DNA of 64,000 nucleotides from Belliella aquatica. Lineage in GTDB: Bacteria > Bacteroidota > Bacteroidia > Cytophagales > Cyclobacteriaceae. The position numbers were made by a program, and so were the translations under genes. The DNA is taken from assembly GCF_014637795.1 (NCBI RefSeq), contig NZ_BMFD01000017.1, positions 1-64,000 on the forward strand, read 5' to 3'. The notes beneath the pieces were generated by a model that worked only from the letters and a program-made list of their open reading frames with translations, was not told the origin of the DNA and made no database searches. Below, piece after piece: positions 18,377 through 28,631 of the stretch (position 1 is its first letter; every line of letters begins with the position of its first letter).

Positions 18377-21300
18377 ATTTGATTTTTTGTTTTAGCAATT
18401 GTGAAATAAAAGGTAGTCCCTATTCCTACCTCAGATATTAGCCAAATTTTACCTCCTAGAAATTCAATACTTCTCTTTGCAATGGATAAACCAATACCAG
18501 TACCGTCATTTTCTTTTCGGTTATGAAGTCTTTGGAAAATAACAAAGATTTTTTCGTGAAACTTTTTATCTATCCCAATCCCGTTATCTTTGATAGTAAA
18601 CTCCCATACTGTTTCTTTTTCTTCTACATCAATTTCAATTTCAGGAGATACATTCTGCTTTGAGTATTTAAGTGCATTGTCAAGCAAACAGTGAATAGCT
18701 TGTGTTATCGGCGCTCTATTAATGTTTAGTTTTGGAAGTACCTCAAATTTGATTATTGCTTTTTTCTCTGCGATGAGTTTTCTTCTTAACTGAGTGTATT
18801 CATTAATTATTTCATTAAGATCAACTTCCTCAATTTGCTCCGAAGGCTTATTTGCTCTGGAATAAAGTAGTAAATCCAATATAATCTGTTTCATACGTTT
18901 CGCTCCATCGGTTGCGAAATGTATATATTGAAGTGCTTTATTATCCAATTTATTTGAATAATTTCTCTTTAACTGATCCATAAAACTTGAGATCATTCGT
19001 AGGGGTTCTTGCAAATCATGTGACGTAATAAATGCGAATTGCTCCAACTCTTCATTTGACCTTTCCAACTCTTTGGCATAATTTTTTAAGGATTTACTTA
19101 ATTGAAATAGATCTTTCTCTAACTTTTTTTGTTCTGTTAAATCGGTCATAGCGCCAACCATTCTGATGGCTTCCCCATTTTTATTTCTTACAATAATTCC
19201 TCTATCGATTATAAAACGTTCTTCTTGATGCTCGTTATAAACTCTATATTCCATTGTCCAGCGCTCGGATTGAGGATCTTTTAAGGTGATTTCAAGACTC
19301 TTTTTCAATGCTGCTACATCTTCAGGATGAAAAGAATCTTGCCAAAATTGACTTTCTTTCAATTTAGTTGAAGCGCTGTGCCCCAAAATCTTGTAGATAT
19401 TATTCGATCTGTAAAAATTGTCATTTTTTATATCCCAATCCCAAATGGCGTCATTCGTCGCTTTTGTAACCAATTCAAAACGGTCATTCGCCTGTACCAG
19501 TCTGATATCTGCTTTTTTTCTCAGTGTGATATCCTTAAAATATATAGATAACCCATTTCCAGAAGGATAAACGGTGACCTCTATCCACATATCTAAAGCA
19601 GTATAATGTTCTTCAAAGTTTATGATTTCCCCACTGAACATGGCTTTATGATACTGCTTGTAAAAATCAGAATCTATTGCGTCGGGATAGACTTTCCAAA
19701 TATTTTTACCAATTACAGTTTCTTTATTTTTACCCATGACTGTTTCGGCTTGTTTGTTCCAGTAGGTTATAATCCACTCCTCATCTACTGCAAAAAATGC
19801 ATCTCCGATACTTTCTAAGATTTGATTTTTTTCTCGGTAAGCTTTTTCTAGGTTTTCTGCTGCATTTCTGCGCTCGTCGATGTTTTTAAAATAAATAGAT
19901 ATGCCTCCGCTGGATGGGTAAGTGGTAATATCATACCAACAGCAATCTCCAGGATAATAATATTCAAAGCTTTCAGACTTACCAGTTAAGGCTACACGCC
20001 TGTATACTTCTTCCAATACCGTACCTTTGGCTGGCTCGAAAATTTCCCAAATATTACCTCCCAAAACTTCATCTGCTTTCTTTTTTAAAAGATTTTCAGC
20101 TTCTTTATTAAAATAAGTGAAATTCCACTCAAGATCTATTGCATAAAAAGCATCTGATATACTTTCTAAAATGGTCATCATTTCAACAGAAGCTTCTTGA
20201 AACTTACTTTCAAATGCTTTCTTTTCGGTAATATCTATAATTAATGAATTCCATAAGATTGCTCCATCTGGTAATCTTTGTGGTAATCCTCTCCCTTCAT
20301 ACCATTTAACACTTTGATCTAAGGACACATTTTTCCACTCCGAATGCCATGGTGTTAGGTTTAAAGATGATTCAATTATTGAATTTATTAGTTCTGCTTG
20401 ATTTCCACCTGCTTTAATTTGCTGCCATATTTTTTCAGGTGAATTTTTGCACTCCTCAGGTGAAAGACCCCAAACTTTATAACTACCCTCACTGATGTAT
20501 AAAATTTGATCTTCTCCATTTGGATGCATTAAATATTGAAAAATAACGCCTGGAAGATTATCGGTTAAAGTTTTAAGCTGTAACTCTGCGGTTTTCAAAT
20601 CATGGATATCTTGAAAACTACCATAGATTCTTTGACATTTTCCTTCCAGAAATTCAGCATTTCCAATACACCGAATCCATTTGCTATTCCCTTTGGCTGT
20701 TTGAATTAATAAGCCAAGATCAAAAGATTTCCCTGACTCAATCAATTGTTCAACACTCTTTTGAATTAAAGCCTTACTTTCTTCTTCATAGAACTCGAAG
20801 CCTCCTGTTAGACTTGGATTATAATCATCATTCACCTCCATGATATTTTTTAGCATGGGTGACCAATACATATTGTCAGTCTCATTTTGATTGCGGAGAT
20901 TTAATTCCCAGTTCCCAATTTTTGCTAATTCTGATGCTTCTTCATATAAATCGATAGCCAGTTTTTCATCTGTAATATCAAATATCATTGAATTAAAAAT
21001 TACTGTACCATTGGGTAAGTAATTAGGAGTCCCAAACCCTTCATGCCATCTTTTATCACCATTTGGAAGTATATTTCTCCAACGAAAATGCCATTTGTTC
21101 CGAGTTTTTATGGATGCTTCAATGGACTGTTGTACTTTTTCGTAATCTCCTCCTTTTATTATTTGTTCCCATACTTGATTATTGTCTTTTTCGCATTTAT
21201 CTGCACTAAGCCTCCAAATTTTGATGGATGCTTTACTTACAGATTGCATGAAGTTCTTTCCATCTGGCGTGATTACATATTGGAATGTTACGCCTGGGAG

Positions 21301-23271
21301 GTCATCAGAAAGTGTTTGTAACCTGATTTCTGACTGTTTTCTGTCAGTTATATCTTGAAAACTACCAAATATTCTTTTGGGTATGCCCTCTACTATTTCT
21401 ACATTTCCTATGGATCTTACCCATTTTTCTTTAAGCTTTTGGGTAATGATTACTGCTTCAAAATCAAAACCTTCACCAGTATGAATACATGCATCTATGC
21501 TTTTAGAAACTAATGGTCTAAAATCTTTACGATAGAAGTTAATTCCAAGGGCTAAATCAGGAATGAAAGTGTCTGGATCCGTTTCGTGAAGCTGATGAAC
21601 TATTTTAGACCAGAATACAGTCTTTTGCTCAAGATTTACTTCCCAAGATCCAATTTTTGCAAGTGATCCAGCTTGGGAATTTAACTCTCTTAATTTTACT
21701 TCTGCTGTGATGTTTTTTGCAGCAGCGTAAACCAATCCTTCCTCAAGGATTGGATTACAATTCCAATTCAACCAAATTAACTGTCCATCTTTTGATAGGA
21801 AACGATTTTCAAAGTTAAAAACTGGATCATCATTGGATATTTTCTTAACTTTTTTAACAAATTCCCCTTGATCTTCTTTGATGCTAAAATCATCTAAAGT
21901 ATGAAACAATACTTCATCTTTGGAATATCCTAAAAGAGCATACCCAGCATTATTCATTTTTAAAAAACGCCCTTTAAAATCGGTAATGCATAAAATCTCA
22001 GGTGTCGAATCAAATACATTTCTGAGGTTATTTTCCAGTCGCTTACGATGAATTTCTGATCCAATAAAATTATCTAGGCCTTTTAATACTGAACAAAGTT
22101 GATTTAGGTATTTTTCATCGCGCTTGGTACCAATTAGGAGAACACCAACCAATTCATTATTAAAGGTTAAAGGCATACCTATTAAGGCTTGTAGCCCAAG
22201 ATGTGAGGCTCCTTTTTTTCTGATAAAGAATTGGTCTATCTGATCACCATTCCAAAGAATCTGCTTTCCTTTTGACCAAACTTTACCTGGCAATCCTTCA
22301 TTTTTTTTAAACGTTGTTTCCAATGGCTCAATTTCAAAGAAGCTTTGGCTATGTTTGCTATGACCAACTAATTTTAGTTGAGTTTGCTCCATGTTGGGGC
22401 ACCAAAGTTCTATTAAATCAAAACTTCCAAACTTGTAAAGATTTTCACATAACCCATTAGCAGCAGGAATTAAATCCTCTTCAGTATTAAAGCTTAAGCT
22501 GATTTGACGGAGTAATTCTTTTTCTGTTTCTTGCTCTATTTGCTCTTTGATATTTCTTACCACGCAATAAATCAACTTGGATTCCCTATTCCAAGTAGTG
22601 CTCCACGAGCTATAAGCAATACCCCCCGTTTTCCTATTAAGTCTAATAGGGATTGATTTGAATTCTTTTTCTTTACTGGTTTCATCAACAATCTGATTTA
22701 TTTTTTCATAATCTTCTTTAATAAGTAAGTCTTTGAAAGGCATACCTATTAATTCTTCAGATGTATAGCCCCAATGATCTAAGGAAGCGGCACTCACAAA
22801 TAAAAATTTACCAGCTGTATCGATCGTGCACAACACATCTTGAGAAGCATTCATTAGACTACTTGCATGATCCTTTGGATCGAGTGAAGGAGTAATATCG
22901 GTAGAACGGCAAATTATCGTTTCAACTTTACCATGATTATCAAAAATAGGAGAGAGGGAGATACGAGAATACTGAAGCTTTTTGTCGACTGGATTATAAA
23001 AATCTTCTTCAACTTCAAAATTTTCTCCTGATAATGCACGAAGGTAATAATTTTTCCATTTATCAATCAATCCATATCCAAACCCTTCCGTTAAAACGGA
23101 AGTATGCAATGCTTTATCAGTACCGGTTACTTCATTTATTACATTAAAATAGGCTTTATTCCCATAAACCAATAATAAATTAGAATCGACAACCCATGCG
23201 AGATCTTTGACTTGGTCAAGAAGAAGGCTACTGTATTTATTTTCATTCATAATATTATTATTTGAAATCAT
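18373..23271 (-). CDS. Ten-PAS/GAF soluble sensor histidine kinase
   Basis: 1,632 aa (start 23271; MNENKY at 23250 is an alternative). No transmembrane segment is seen, so it is cytoplasmic. Approximate order: PAS 10-125, PAS 138-250, GAF 255-410, PAS 412-530, then two PAS pairs (535-770 and 775-1020) whose members look like a duplicated two-domain unit (SLAKIGSWE.../DDLPGVTFQY and ELAKIGNWE.../DNLPGVIFQY), two similar PAS (1030-1145, 1150-1265; SDAFYAID/GDAFFAVD), PAS 1275-1395, HisKA with H1418 (FITSHDLQEPLRM), HATPase_c with N1532, D1562 (DNGIGI) and GTGIGL 1590-1595. Bound ligands cannot be read from sequence. It heads the operon and probably phosphorylates the three regulators that follow. 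Confidence 0.95.
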   Translation of the reverse strand: MISNNNIMNENKYSSLLLDQVKDLAWVVDSNLLLVYGNKAYFNVINEVTGTDKALHTSVLTEGFGYGLIDKWKNYYLRALSGENFEVEEDFYNPVDKKLQYSRISLSPIFDNHGKVETIICRSTDITPSLDPKDHASSLMNASQDVLCTIDTAGKFLFVSAASLDHWGYTSEELIGMPFKDLLIKEDYEKINQIVDETSKEKEFKSIPIRLNRKTGGIAYSSWSTTWNRESKLIYCVVRNIKEQIEQETEKELLRQISLSFNTEEDLIPAANGLCENLYKFGSFDLIELWCPNMEQTQLKLVGHSKHSQSFFEIEPLETTFKKNEGLPGKVWSKGKQILWNGDQIDQFFIRKKGASHLGLQALIGMPLTFNNELVGVLLIGTKRDEKYLNQLCSVLKGLDNFIGSEIHRKRLENNLRNVFDSTPEILCITDFKGRFLKMNNAGYALLGYSKDEVLFHTLDDFSIKEDQGEFVKKVKKISNDDPVFNFENRFLSKDGQLIWLNWNCNPILEEGLVYAAAKNITAEVKLRELNSQAGSLAKIGSWEVNLEQKTVFWSKIVHQLHETDPDTFIPDLALGINFYRKDFRPLVSKSIDACIHTGEGFDFEAVIITQKLKEKWVRSIGNVEIVEGIPKRIFGSFQDITDRKQSEIRLQTLSDDLPGVTFQYVITPDGKNFMQSVSKASIKIWRLSADKCEKDNNQVWEQIIKGGDYEKVQQSIEASIKTRNKWHFRWRNILPNGDKRWHEGFGTPNYLPNGTVIFNSMIFDITDEKLAIDLYEEASELAKIGNWELNLRNQNETDNMYWSPMLKNIMEVNDDYNPSLTGGFEFYEEESKALIQKSVEQLIESGKSFDLGLLIQTAKGNSKWIRCIGNAEFLEGKCQRIYGSFQDIHDLKTAELQLKTLTDNLPGVIFQYLMHPNGEDQILYISEGSYKVWGLSPEECKNSPEKIWQQIKAGGNQAELINSIIESSLNLTPWHSEWKNVSLDQSVKWYEGRGLPQRLPDGAILWNSLIIDITEKKAFESKFQEASVEMMTILESISDAFYAIDLEWNFTYFNKEAENLLKKKADEVLGGNIWEIFEPAKGTVLEEVYRRVALTGKSESFEYYYPGDCCWYDITTYPSSGGISIYFKNIDERRNAAENLEKAYREKNQILESIGDAFFAVDEEWIITYWNKQAETVMGKNKETVIGKNIWKVYPDAIDSDFYKQYHKAMFSGEIINFEEHYTALDMWIEVTVYPSGNGLSIYFKDITLRKKADIRLVQANDRFELVTKATNDAIWDWDIKNDNFYRSNNIYKILGHSASTKLKESQFWQDSFHPEDVAALKKSLEITLKDPQSERWTMEYRVYNEHQEERFIIDRGIIVRNKNGEAIRMVGAMTDLTEQKKLEKDLFQLSKSLKNYAKELERSNEELEQFAFITSHDLQEPLRMISSFMDQLKRNYSNKLDNKALQYIHFATDGAKRMKQIILDLLLYSRANKPSEQIEEVDLNEIINEYTQLRRKLIAEKKAIIKFEVLPKLNINRAPITQAIHCLLDNALKYSKQNVSPEIEIDVEEKETVWEFTIKDNGIGIDKKFHEKIFVIFQRLHNRKENDGTGIGLSIAKRSIEFLGGKIWLISEVGIGTTFYFTIAKTKNQI

Positions 23272-23894
23272 GTTAAAAACCTTCCAAGCAGCCCAATATA
23301 ATTTTGTTGAAACTTATTTTTTGAATCGTGGGACTACTTTTAATAGACAGTCTAACTAATTTCTATATAGTATTATGAAATTAATAGATATACTACTCTA
23401 ACTACGGATAATCATCTTTCTGTATAATTATTTTAAATGGTTAAACAAGACCAGTGCTTTTATTAGTATGGTGATAAAACCCTCAAATTTTTAAGGTTTA
23501 TTTTGAGAGCATTGAAGAGAAATTCATTTATAAATCAAAACGTAGTTATTAAAAGGATGACTTAATATAAAATTTTTTATTTACTCAGTCAAGATTTTAT
23601 ATAACTTTTCTTAAAAATTAACACAGATAATCTGAAGTTTGTTAGTTACAATGGAAAAAAACCTGATTTAGCTTAGTTCCGAGATTCATTGATATTAGGC
23701 CCGCCACAGCGGAGAAGTAATTCATAGACATTGAATATATGCGAGCAATCTCCCATGGAATTGAAGCTACCTGAGAAGAAGCGTATAATTAAAATAATCA
23801 ATACGTATATCAGCTTTTCCAATCAATAACCACTTAAAAACAATCGAAAAACCATATTTGAATGGGTCGTGAACCCTAAACGGTTGACTCTTGT

Positions 23895-23960
23895 GCGCCT
23901 AGTTGACAATTATGAGCAAGATCACTTGTAACAAAATCAATTCCTGATATGATTGTATAT
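23895..23960. repeat. R1 element, diverged copy 6
   Basis: AGTTGACAATTATGAGCAAGATCACTTGTAACAAAATCA matches the left two thirds of R1; the right arm is eroded. It adjoins the third YdeI-like remnant. A lone right-arm-like ACGGATAATCATC lies at 23404. The rest of 23272-23894 holds no gene that I can support. Confidence 0.55.
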
Positions 23961-24004
23961 AATTATATTTTTATTGAGGTTCTTCAGAAATCCTTTTAAT
24001 TACA

Positions 24005-24235
24005 AGTACGAACTCTCTCTCAATTTTTTTCCTTTTCGCCAACAATTCTGCATATTGTTCAATTCTTGATATGCTAGTTTTCTCAGTTTTTGCAAGTTTA
24101 ATGTAACTCCGTCCAAACTTTTTGCTGGAATCATTTATGCTATAATTAACTCAAAGGCTCCTTCATATTTATTCAATGCTTTTTGAAGTCATTAGGGAAC
24201 GACCAAAAACCAGTATAAAACCTCTCAAAATCTTT
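24005..24235 (-). pseudogene. YdeI/OmpD-associated-like pseudogene, copy 3
   Basis: Fragments in shifted frames read LQKALNKYEGAFEL, RSYIKLAKTEKTSISRIEQ and YAELLAKRKK, parallel to copy 2. The stop codon seen in copies 1 and 2 is lost and several frameshifts are present, so this is the most decayed of the three. The remaining 24236-24562 contains nothing recognisable. Confidence 0.55.
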
Positions 24236-24562
24236 TGGAGATAAAAGGTTAGGTTAACACTGAATGAAACCGAGCTTTTGGTGGAAAGGCTTCAAAAAAA
24301 AATTGAAGTATCGTTTTGATATGTAGATCAGCAATAGACCGCTATAATCCAATTGAGGAACTTTTTAAAAGTTGAGTCAAGAAATAAAATAAACTGCTCT
24401 TATGTGCAATTTTGAGTTGAAGGTCCGAGTTTATTGGAGATTAGTTTTTGAATAGAAAAAATTGAAAGTTTTGAAAACTTAGAGATAGGAGAGAATATTG
24501 CACTTTAATTTTTTAGAGATTGAAATCTAATAAGTTCGTTGTATGTCTTGTTATTTGCAATC

Positions 24563-25402
24563 TTATTTTACTTCTAACCAGCCTAAAGATTGAATAAATA
24601 GATCGGCTTCCATAATTGTTCTTTGATAGTTTTCAATGTTTTTAAAATTAAAGAATCCATGACTTTGACCTTCATATAAATTTAATTCACAAATACTTCC
24701 TACTTTTTTCATGGCCATGGTGTAGTATTCTATCGTTTCTACTGGAATCAACTGATCTTCAGTTCCTATTAGGATTATCGTTGGCGGTGCACCTCTTCTT
24801 ATATTGTGTAAGGGAGAAAAATAGGGGTATTGCTCCTTGATTCGTTCGTAGCCATATCCTGCTGGACCATTGTCAATTACAGGGTTGAATAAAATTAGAG
24901 CATTTGGTTTGCAACTTATTTCTAGATCATCTGTAGGTTCATTATAACCTTCAGTCAACGCTGTGGCAGCTGCTAGCTGCCCACCTGCGGATCCTCCAGC
25001 CGCTATAATTCTGTCTTGATCAATTCCTAAACTATCTGCATTTTTCCGTAAAAACCTGATCGCTGATTTTGCATCTCTCAATGAAGCAAATGGGGAGGTC
25101 CCATGTCTTGTAAAAACACGATAATCGACTAAAGCTGTTGCTAAGCCTCTTTTAGAGAAGTACTCAGCATGTGGTCGGAATTGCTCAATTGTTCCAGTAT
25201 TCCAACCTCCTCCGAAGTAAAATACGATCAACGGTACTGATTGATCAGACTTTGAATCAGGTAACTGGAATTCAATGTAGAGTGAATCCTGCCCTACTGT
25301 CTTATAAAGCAATTGAGATTGTCCCCAAACAACTTGATGTTCAAAAAGTAAAGTGATCAGGAGAGTAAATGACTTTAAAATCCAAATTGGAAGTTCTTTC
25401 AT
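24563..25402 (-). CDS. Exported alpha/beta hydrolase (esterase/lipase, BD-FAE/HSL-like)
   Basis: 279 aa with a signal peptide (hydrophobic residues ~8-28 ending VVWGQ). The oxyanion-hole motif is YFGGGWNTG (the HGGG equivalent), the nucleophile elbow is GGSAGGQ, the acid is in LIGTEDQLIPV and the histidine in GQSHGFFNF, in the usual order and spacing for COG0657 esterases. Length is normal. It probably hydrolyses small acyl or acetyl esters in the periplasm, possibly from polysaccharides; the substrate is unknown. Monocistronic, flanked by long non-coding stretches. Confidence 0.9.
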   Translation of the reverse strand: MKELPIWILKSFTLLITLLFEHQVVWGQSQLLYKTVGQDSLYIEFQLPDSKSDQSVPLIVFYFGGGWNTGTIEQFRPHAEYFSKRGLATALVDYRVFTRHGTSPFASLRDAKSAIRFLRKNADSLGIDQDRIIAAGGSAGGQLAAATALTEGYNEPTDDLEISCKPNALILFNPVIDNGPAGYGYERIKEQYPYFSPLHNIRRGAPPTIILIGTEDQLIPVETIEYYTMAMKKVGSICELNLYEGQSHGFFNFKNIENYQRTIMEADLFIQSLGWLEVK

Positions 25403-25827
25403 GTCTTATTGTTTGTTTTGATGGTCAAATAGGATTGATCGAAAACTAATGGAGTGATTCCCTACAACCTATCAGTTAGAGGGCCTTTAATAACCCTTTG
25501 TATAGATTTAATTCAGTGCTATCTGTCAGGTAAGGTTTTTTATATGCTATAATTTTATGCCTTGAATGAATTGAAGTTTTGAAAAATTGGAGTTTTGATT
25601 TTGGTGTAATCTTCCCCTCGAATCTTTTCAAATATACTAAATTTCATCAAAACCATAAGAATCAAAAGAGCTGCCTAATTGCTTAAAAAGAACTCAATGC
25701 TCAATGTTTATATCCGAAATAGCCTAGGTGACAGGATTTACCAATCAACAATATTTTGGAATGGAGTTTAAAATGAGTCCAACTGAATCCATCAAAAATA
25801 GGCAAACCAAGAAGATGTCTTACATGA

Positions 25828-26022
25828 TATCCAAAAACCCTAGTTGAATATTGGGAAGATGACCCCGAAATTATAGTTTCAATAATCAGAAAATGGATGC
25901 TGGAACAAAATATAGACTGGAATGAGGTTTGGAGCTATCAGTTTCACTTGGGTTTTCCTGAAATAATATGGTTTAAGGTAAATGGAGAAATCTTTGATAT
26001 GTTTGATCGAATGGACCTGTAG
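25828..26022 (+). pseudogene. Unidentified C-terminal coding fragment
   Basis: After a TGA at 25825 the plus frame stays open for 64 codons with protein-like composition: YPKTLVEYWEDDPEIIVSII, RKWMLEQNIDWNEVWSYQFH, LGFPEIIWFKVNGEIFDMFD, then RMDL and a TAG. There is no start codon at the 5' end and I do not recognise the family. It looks like the 3' end of a lost gene. The rest of 25403-26523 shows no other coding signal. Confidence 0.35.
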
Positions 26023-26523
26023 ACAACTTGACTGAAGTAAAGCATTCACAGCATTACCATAAGTGAAGCAATTCTTATCCAATTGATTGGAATAAGTTAG
26101 TATTTGATTGAATTGTGTTAAAATGTTTTTTACTCTCATAGCTTAAAACTCAGCTTATACCTGTCTTTAATGTTATAGAATAATTTAAGCTATTATCCTT
26201 TGAATGGTAGAAAAGTGAAAGCTCTATTGGTGTGGAGCGCAACGGAACAGCAAATGTGCTTGAAAGAGCGTCTGGATTTTAAAATTTTGACTTACGCAAA
26301 GAAAATCGCTTAATTTAAGCTCAACTCCAATTATTGGATTTAATTATTCTTTCAGACCATTATATGATCAGGTTTTTTAACATAATAGAATGTATCATTT
26401 TACATCCTAGGGCCTAAGAATCAAAGGAGTTCTATCTTGATCCAAAATTCAAATTTTTATTTATTTACTTCACTTTTAGTGATTAAACCACTATTATTTA
26501 TATAAATTGTTGCAGCAAGTTTA

Positions 26524-27216
26524 TTAACCTATTTGTAATTCCTCTGTCCTTGAACCTTTAATGAGGAGCCAAAGCATAAATACCAATTCACCCAATGCAG
26601 TAACCACAGTAAAGCTTGTATTGAAATCCGGATACAAAAACACTTTTAAATGGCCAACGACATAACCTAACCCAGCGATGATTAATAACCAACCCATTAT
26701 TTTGGGTATATATCCTGCTTTTAATACCAAAAAGCCAAGAAGAATAAGATATAGACCAAATAACACTAGGCCGAAAAACCATTCATATTTATAAGATTTT
26801 ATATAAAATAGCATTAACTCTGAAATTTGCTCCTGAGAATTTGAAATAAAGTAGGAAGACCCTTTTGTTAGGGCAAAAACCTTAATCAAATTTGTTACGG
26901 AAACAAGATAAACCCCAGTGTATAGCAAGCGAAACCAAGCTGTGAGTAAGGAAAGATTTTTACTTACAGGCTTTAAAAATATATAAAGTGCCCAAGCCAC
27001 AACAATATCGGCTACTATTGTAATAAAGATCAGAAATATAGCAACATTAAACAAGAATGAATTATTTGTGATATTAGATGCAGTTTCTAATGCATTATTT
27101 GGATTTACTAAATCTGGGATTATTTTAAATTCGGCAAATGGAACCGTTAATGTCATCATTAAAAGTCCAATTCCAGCTATTATTGCTGATTTTGAAAGTG
27201 AGATATCTTTATTCAT
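26524..27216 (-). CDS. DUF4386-like integral membrane protein
   Basis: 230 aa from the ATG at 27216 (MNKDISLSKSAIIAGIGLLM); the longer ORF adds ten polar residues from an ATG at 27246. About six or seven hydrophobic segments are visible, with the pattern AxIAGIGLLxMT...NNSFLFNVAIFLIFITIVADIVVAWALY typical of DUF4386. The function of the family is unknown. It precedes a run of same-strand hydrolase genes, separated by gaps of ~90 bp, and may be transcribed with them or alone. Confidence 0.8.
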   Translation of the reverse strand: MNKDISLSKSAIIAGIGLLMMTLTVPFAEFKIIPDLVNPNNALETASNITNNSFLFNVAIFLIFITIVADIVVAWALYIFLKPVSKNLSLLTAWFRLLYTGVYLVSVTNLIKVFALTKGSSYFISNSQEQISELMLFYIKSYKYEWFFGLVLFGLYLILLGFLVLKAGYIPKIMGWLLIIAGLGYVVGHLKVFLYPDFNTSFTVVTALGELVFMLWLLIKGSRTEELQIG

Positions 27217-27310
27217 ATTATAATTTGAATTAGTCTTTTGTCTCAATATTTTTTCTAAATAATATATCTGGAAGATAAATTAATTCGTGCCTATATTTTT
27301 TTTAGACCTT

Positions 27311-28564
27311 CTATTTTTTCTTAAGTGATTCTATCCTTTTTTTATAATAATTATCTCCACTAATTTCAAAAGCTTTAGTTACAAACTTTAGAGCATTGCC
27401 ATTATCACCATTTCTTTCATAATAATCTGCCATAGAATCATAGGTATTTGCACTTTCAGGATAATACTCCATGGCAAGTTCAAAGTACATTTTCGATTTT
27501 TCTTGTTGTTGCATATCCATATTCATGTAACCTGACATAATTAAAAGTTCTTCTGGATAAGGTGGTTCGGCATATCCAAAATGGTCTTTGAGCTTCTTTT
27601 CCCTATATTTTACTATACTAAAAAGCTCTTCTTTAGGTGTGTCAAATGAATTTATTTTATCAGTGTTTTCCATTTGATACCATTCAAAAATTGAAATTAA
27701 ACCGTCCATGATAGACGGAAGAGGAATGGTTCCATGTATATCTCTGGGATAAAATTTCCATTTAAAAGTCAATCCGTTTTTAACGTTTTCCTCTACTAGT
27801 TTTGAAAAGGCAATATTCGAACGGGAGAACAAAGTGAAGTTCGTTGTGTCCTGCATCACATTATCGATTGTTACCTCTGAGTCCTGCAAATTCAATTGCC
27901 CGCTCAAAGAAATGAACAAAGCTTTGTTTTCATGTTTCTGAGTGGCAAGGATCTCATCTGCTTCTTTCAATAATTTTTGATTATCCCAATCCAGACTTGG
28001 GTCGATGGCTAAGTAATTCGCAAATAAACCAGGTTGATTAATTAACGTGGAAATAGTAAACAAGCCTCCATAAGAATGACCAATTAATGTTCTATAGTGG
28101 GTAACTGGATATTTGTTTTCTATAAAAGGAATAAGTTCTGTTTCGACAAACTTTCTAAAATTATCAGCTTCCCCATTTTTTTCATTAAAAGGCATCCCAA
28201 ATTGGGTATTTATGGTTGATGTGGTTAAATCCCTTAATCTGTTTTTTTTATTGGAGATGCCGACCAGTACCATTTCGGGCATAAATCCGCCACTGTAAAA
28301 ATGATGCACAGCGTTAAGTGTTGGAAGAAATATTTCTCCATCTAAAATAAAGGATACCGGATATTTCTGCTTTTTCTCAGGGTTGTAGCTGTCGGGAAGT
28401 TGAATGTAGATTTTTCTTGACTCGTTTAGGACCCCAGAAAAGAGACTATCCAAAACACCTACTTTTTGTAAAAACTGTTGGTTTTCATTTGTCTGAGCAT
28501 TTCCAAACTGTTGAATGAGGATGATGATTCCGAAAGTCAAAATTGCTTGTAAGATGTGTTTCAT
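27311..28564 (-). CDS. Exported alpha/beta-hydrolase-fold esterase (Fes/IroE-like) with TPR tail
   Basis: 417 aa, signal peptide to ~24 (FGNAQ). Residues ~35-290 match the esterase D/IroE-like fold (PF00756): SRKIYIQLPDSYNPEKKQKY, YPVSFILDGE, nucleophile in LIGHSYGGLF and a histidine in PRDIHGTIPLPS. Residues ~330-415 form two or three TPR-like helices (YFELAMEYYPESANTYDSMA, YYERNGDNGNALKFVTKAFE), a common add-on in Bacteroidota members. It is predicted to act in the periplasm on an ester of unknown identity (siderophore, acyl or polysaccharide). Neighbouring minus-strand hydrolases may be co-expressed. Confidence 0.88.
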   Translation of the reverse strand: MKHILQAILTFGIIILIQQFGNAQTNENQQFLQKVGVLDSLFSGVLNESRKIYIQLPDSYNPEKKQKYPVSFILDGEIFLPTLNAVHHFYSGGFMPEMVLVGISNKKNRLRDLTTSTINTQFGMPFNEKNGEADNFRKFVETELIPFIENKYPVTHYRTLIGHSYGGLFTISTLINQPGLFANYLAIDPSLDWDNQKLLKEADEILATQKHENKALFISLSGQLNLQDSEVTIDNVMQDTTNFTLFSRSNIAFSKLVEENVKNGLTFKWKFYPRDIHGTIPLPSIMDGLISIFEWYQMENTDKINSFDTPKEELFSIVKYREKKLKDHFGYAEPPYPEELLIMSGYMNMDMQQQEKSKMYFELAMEYYPESANTYDSMADYYERNGDNGNALKFVTKAFEISGDNYYKKRIESLKKK

Positions 28565-28631
28565 TTTGTTATTTTAATATCACTGAGTTATATTTTTAGT
28601 ATTTTCATTGTCATAATTTCTAACAGAACTA

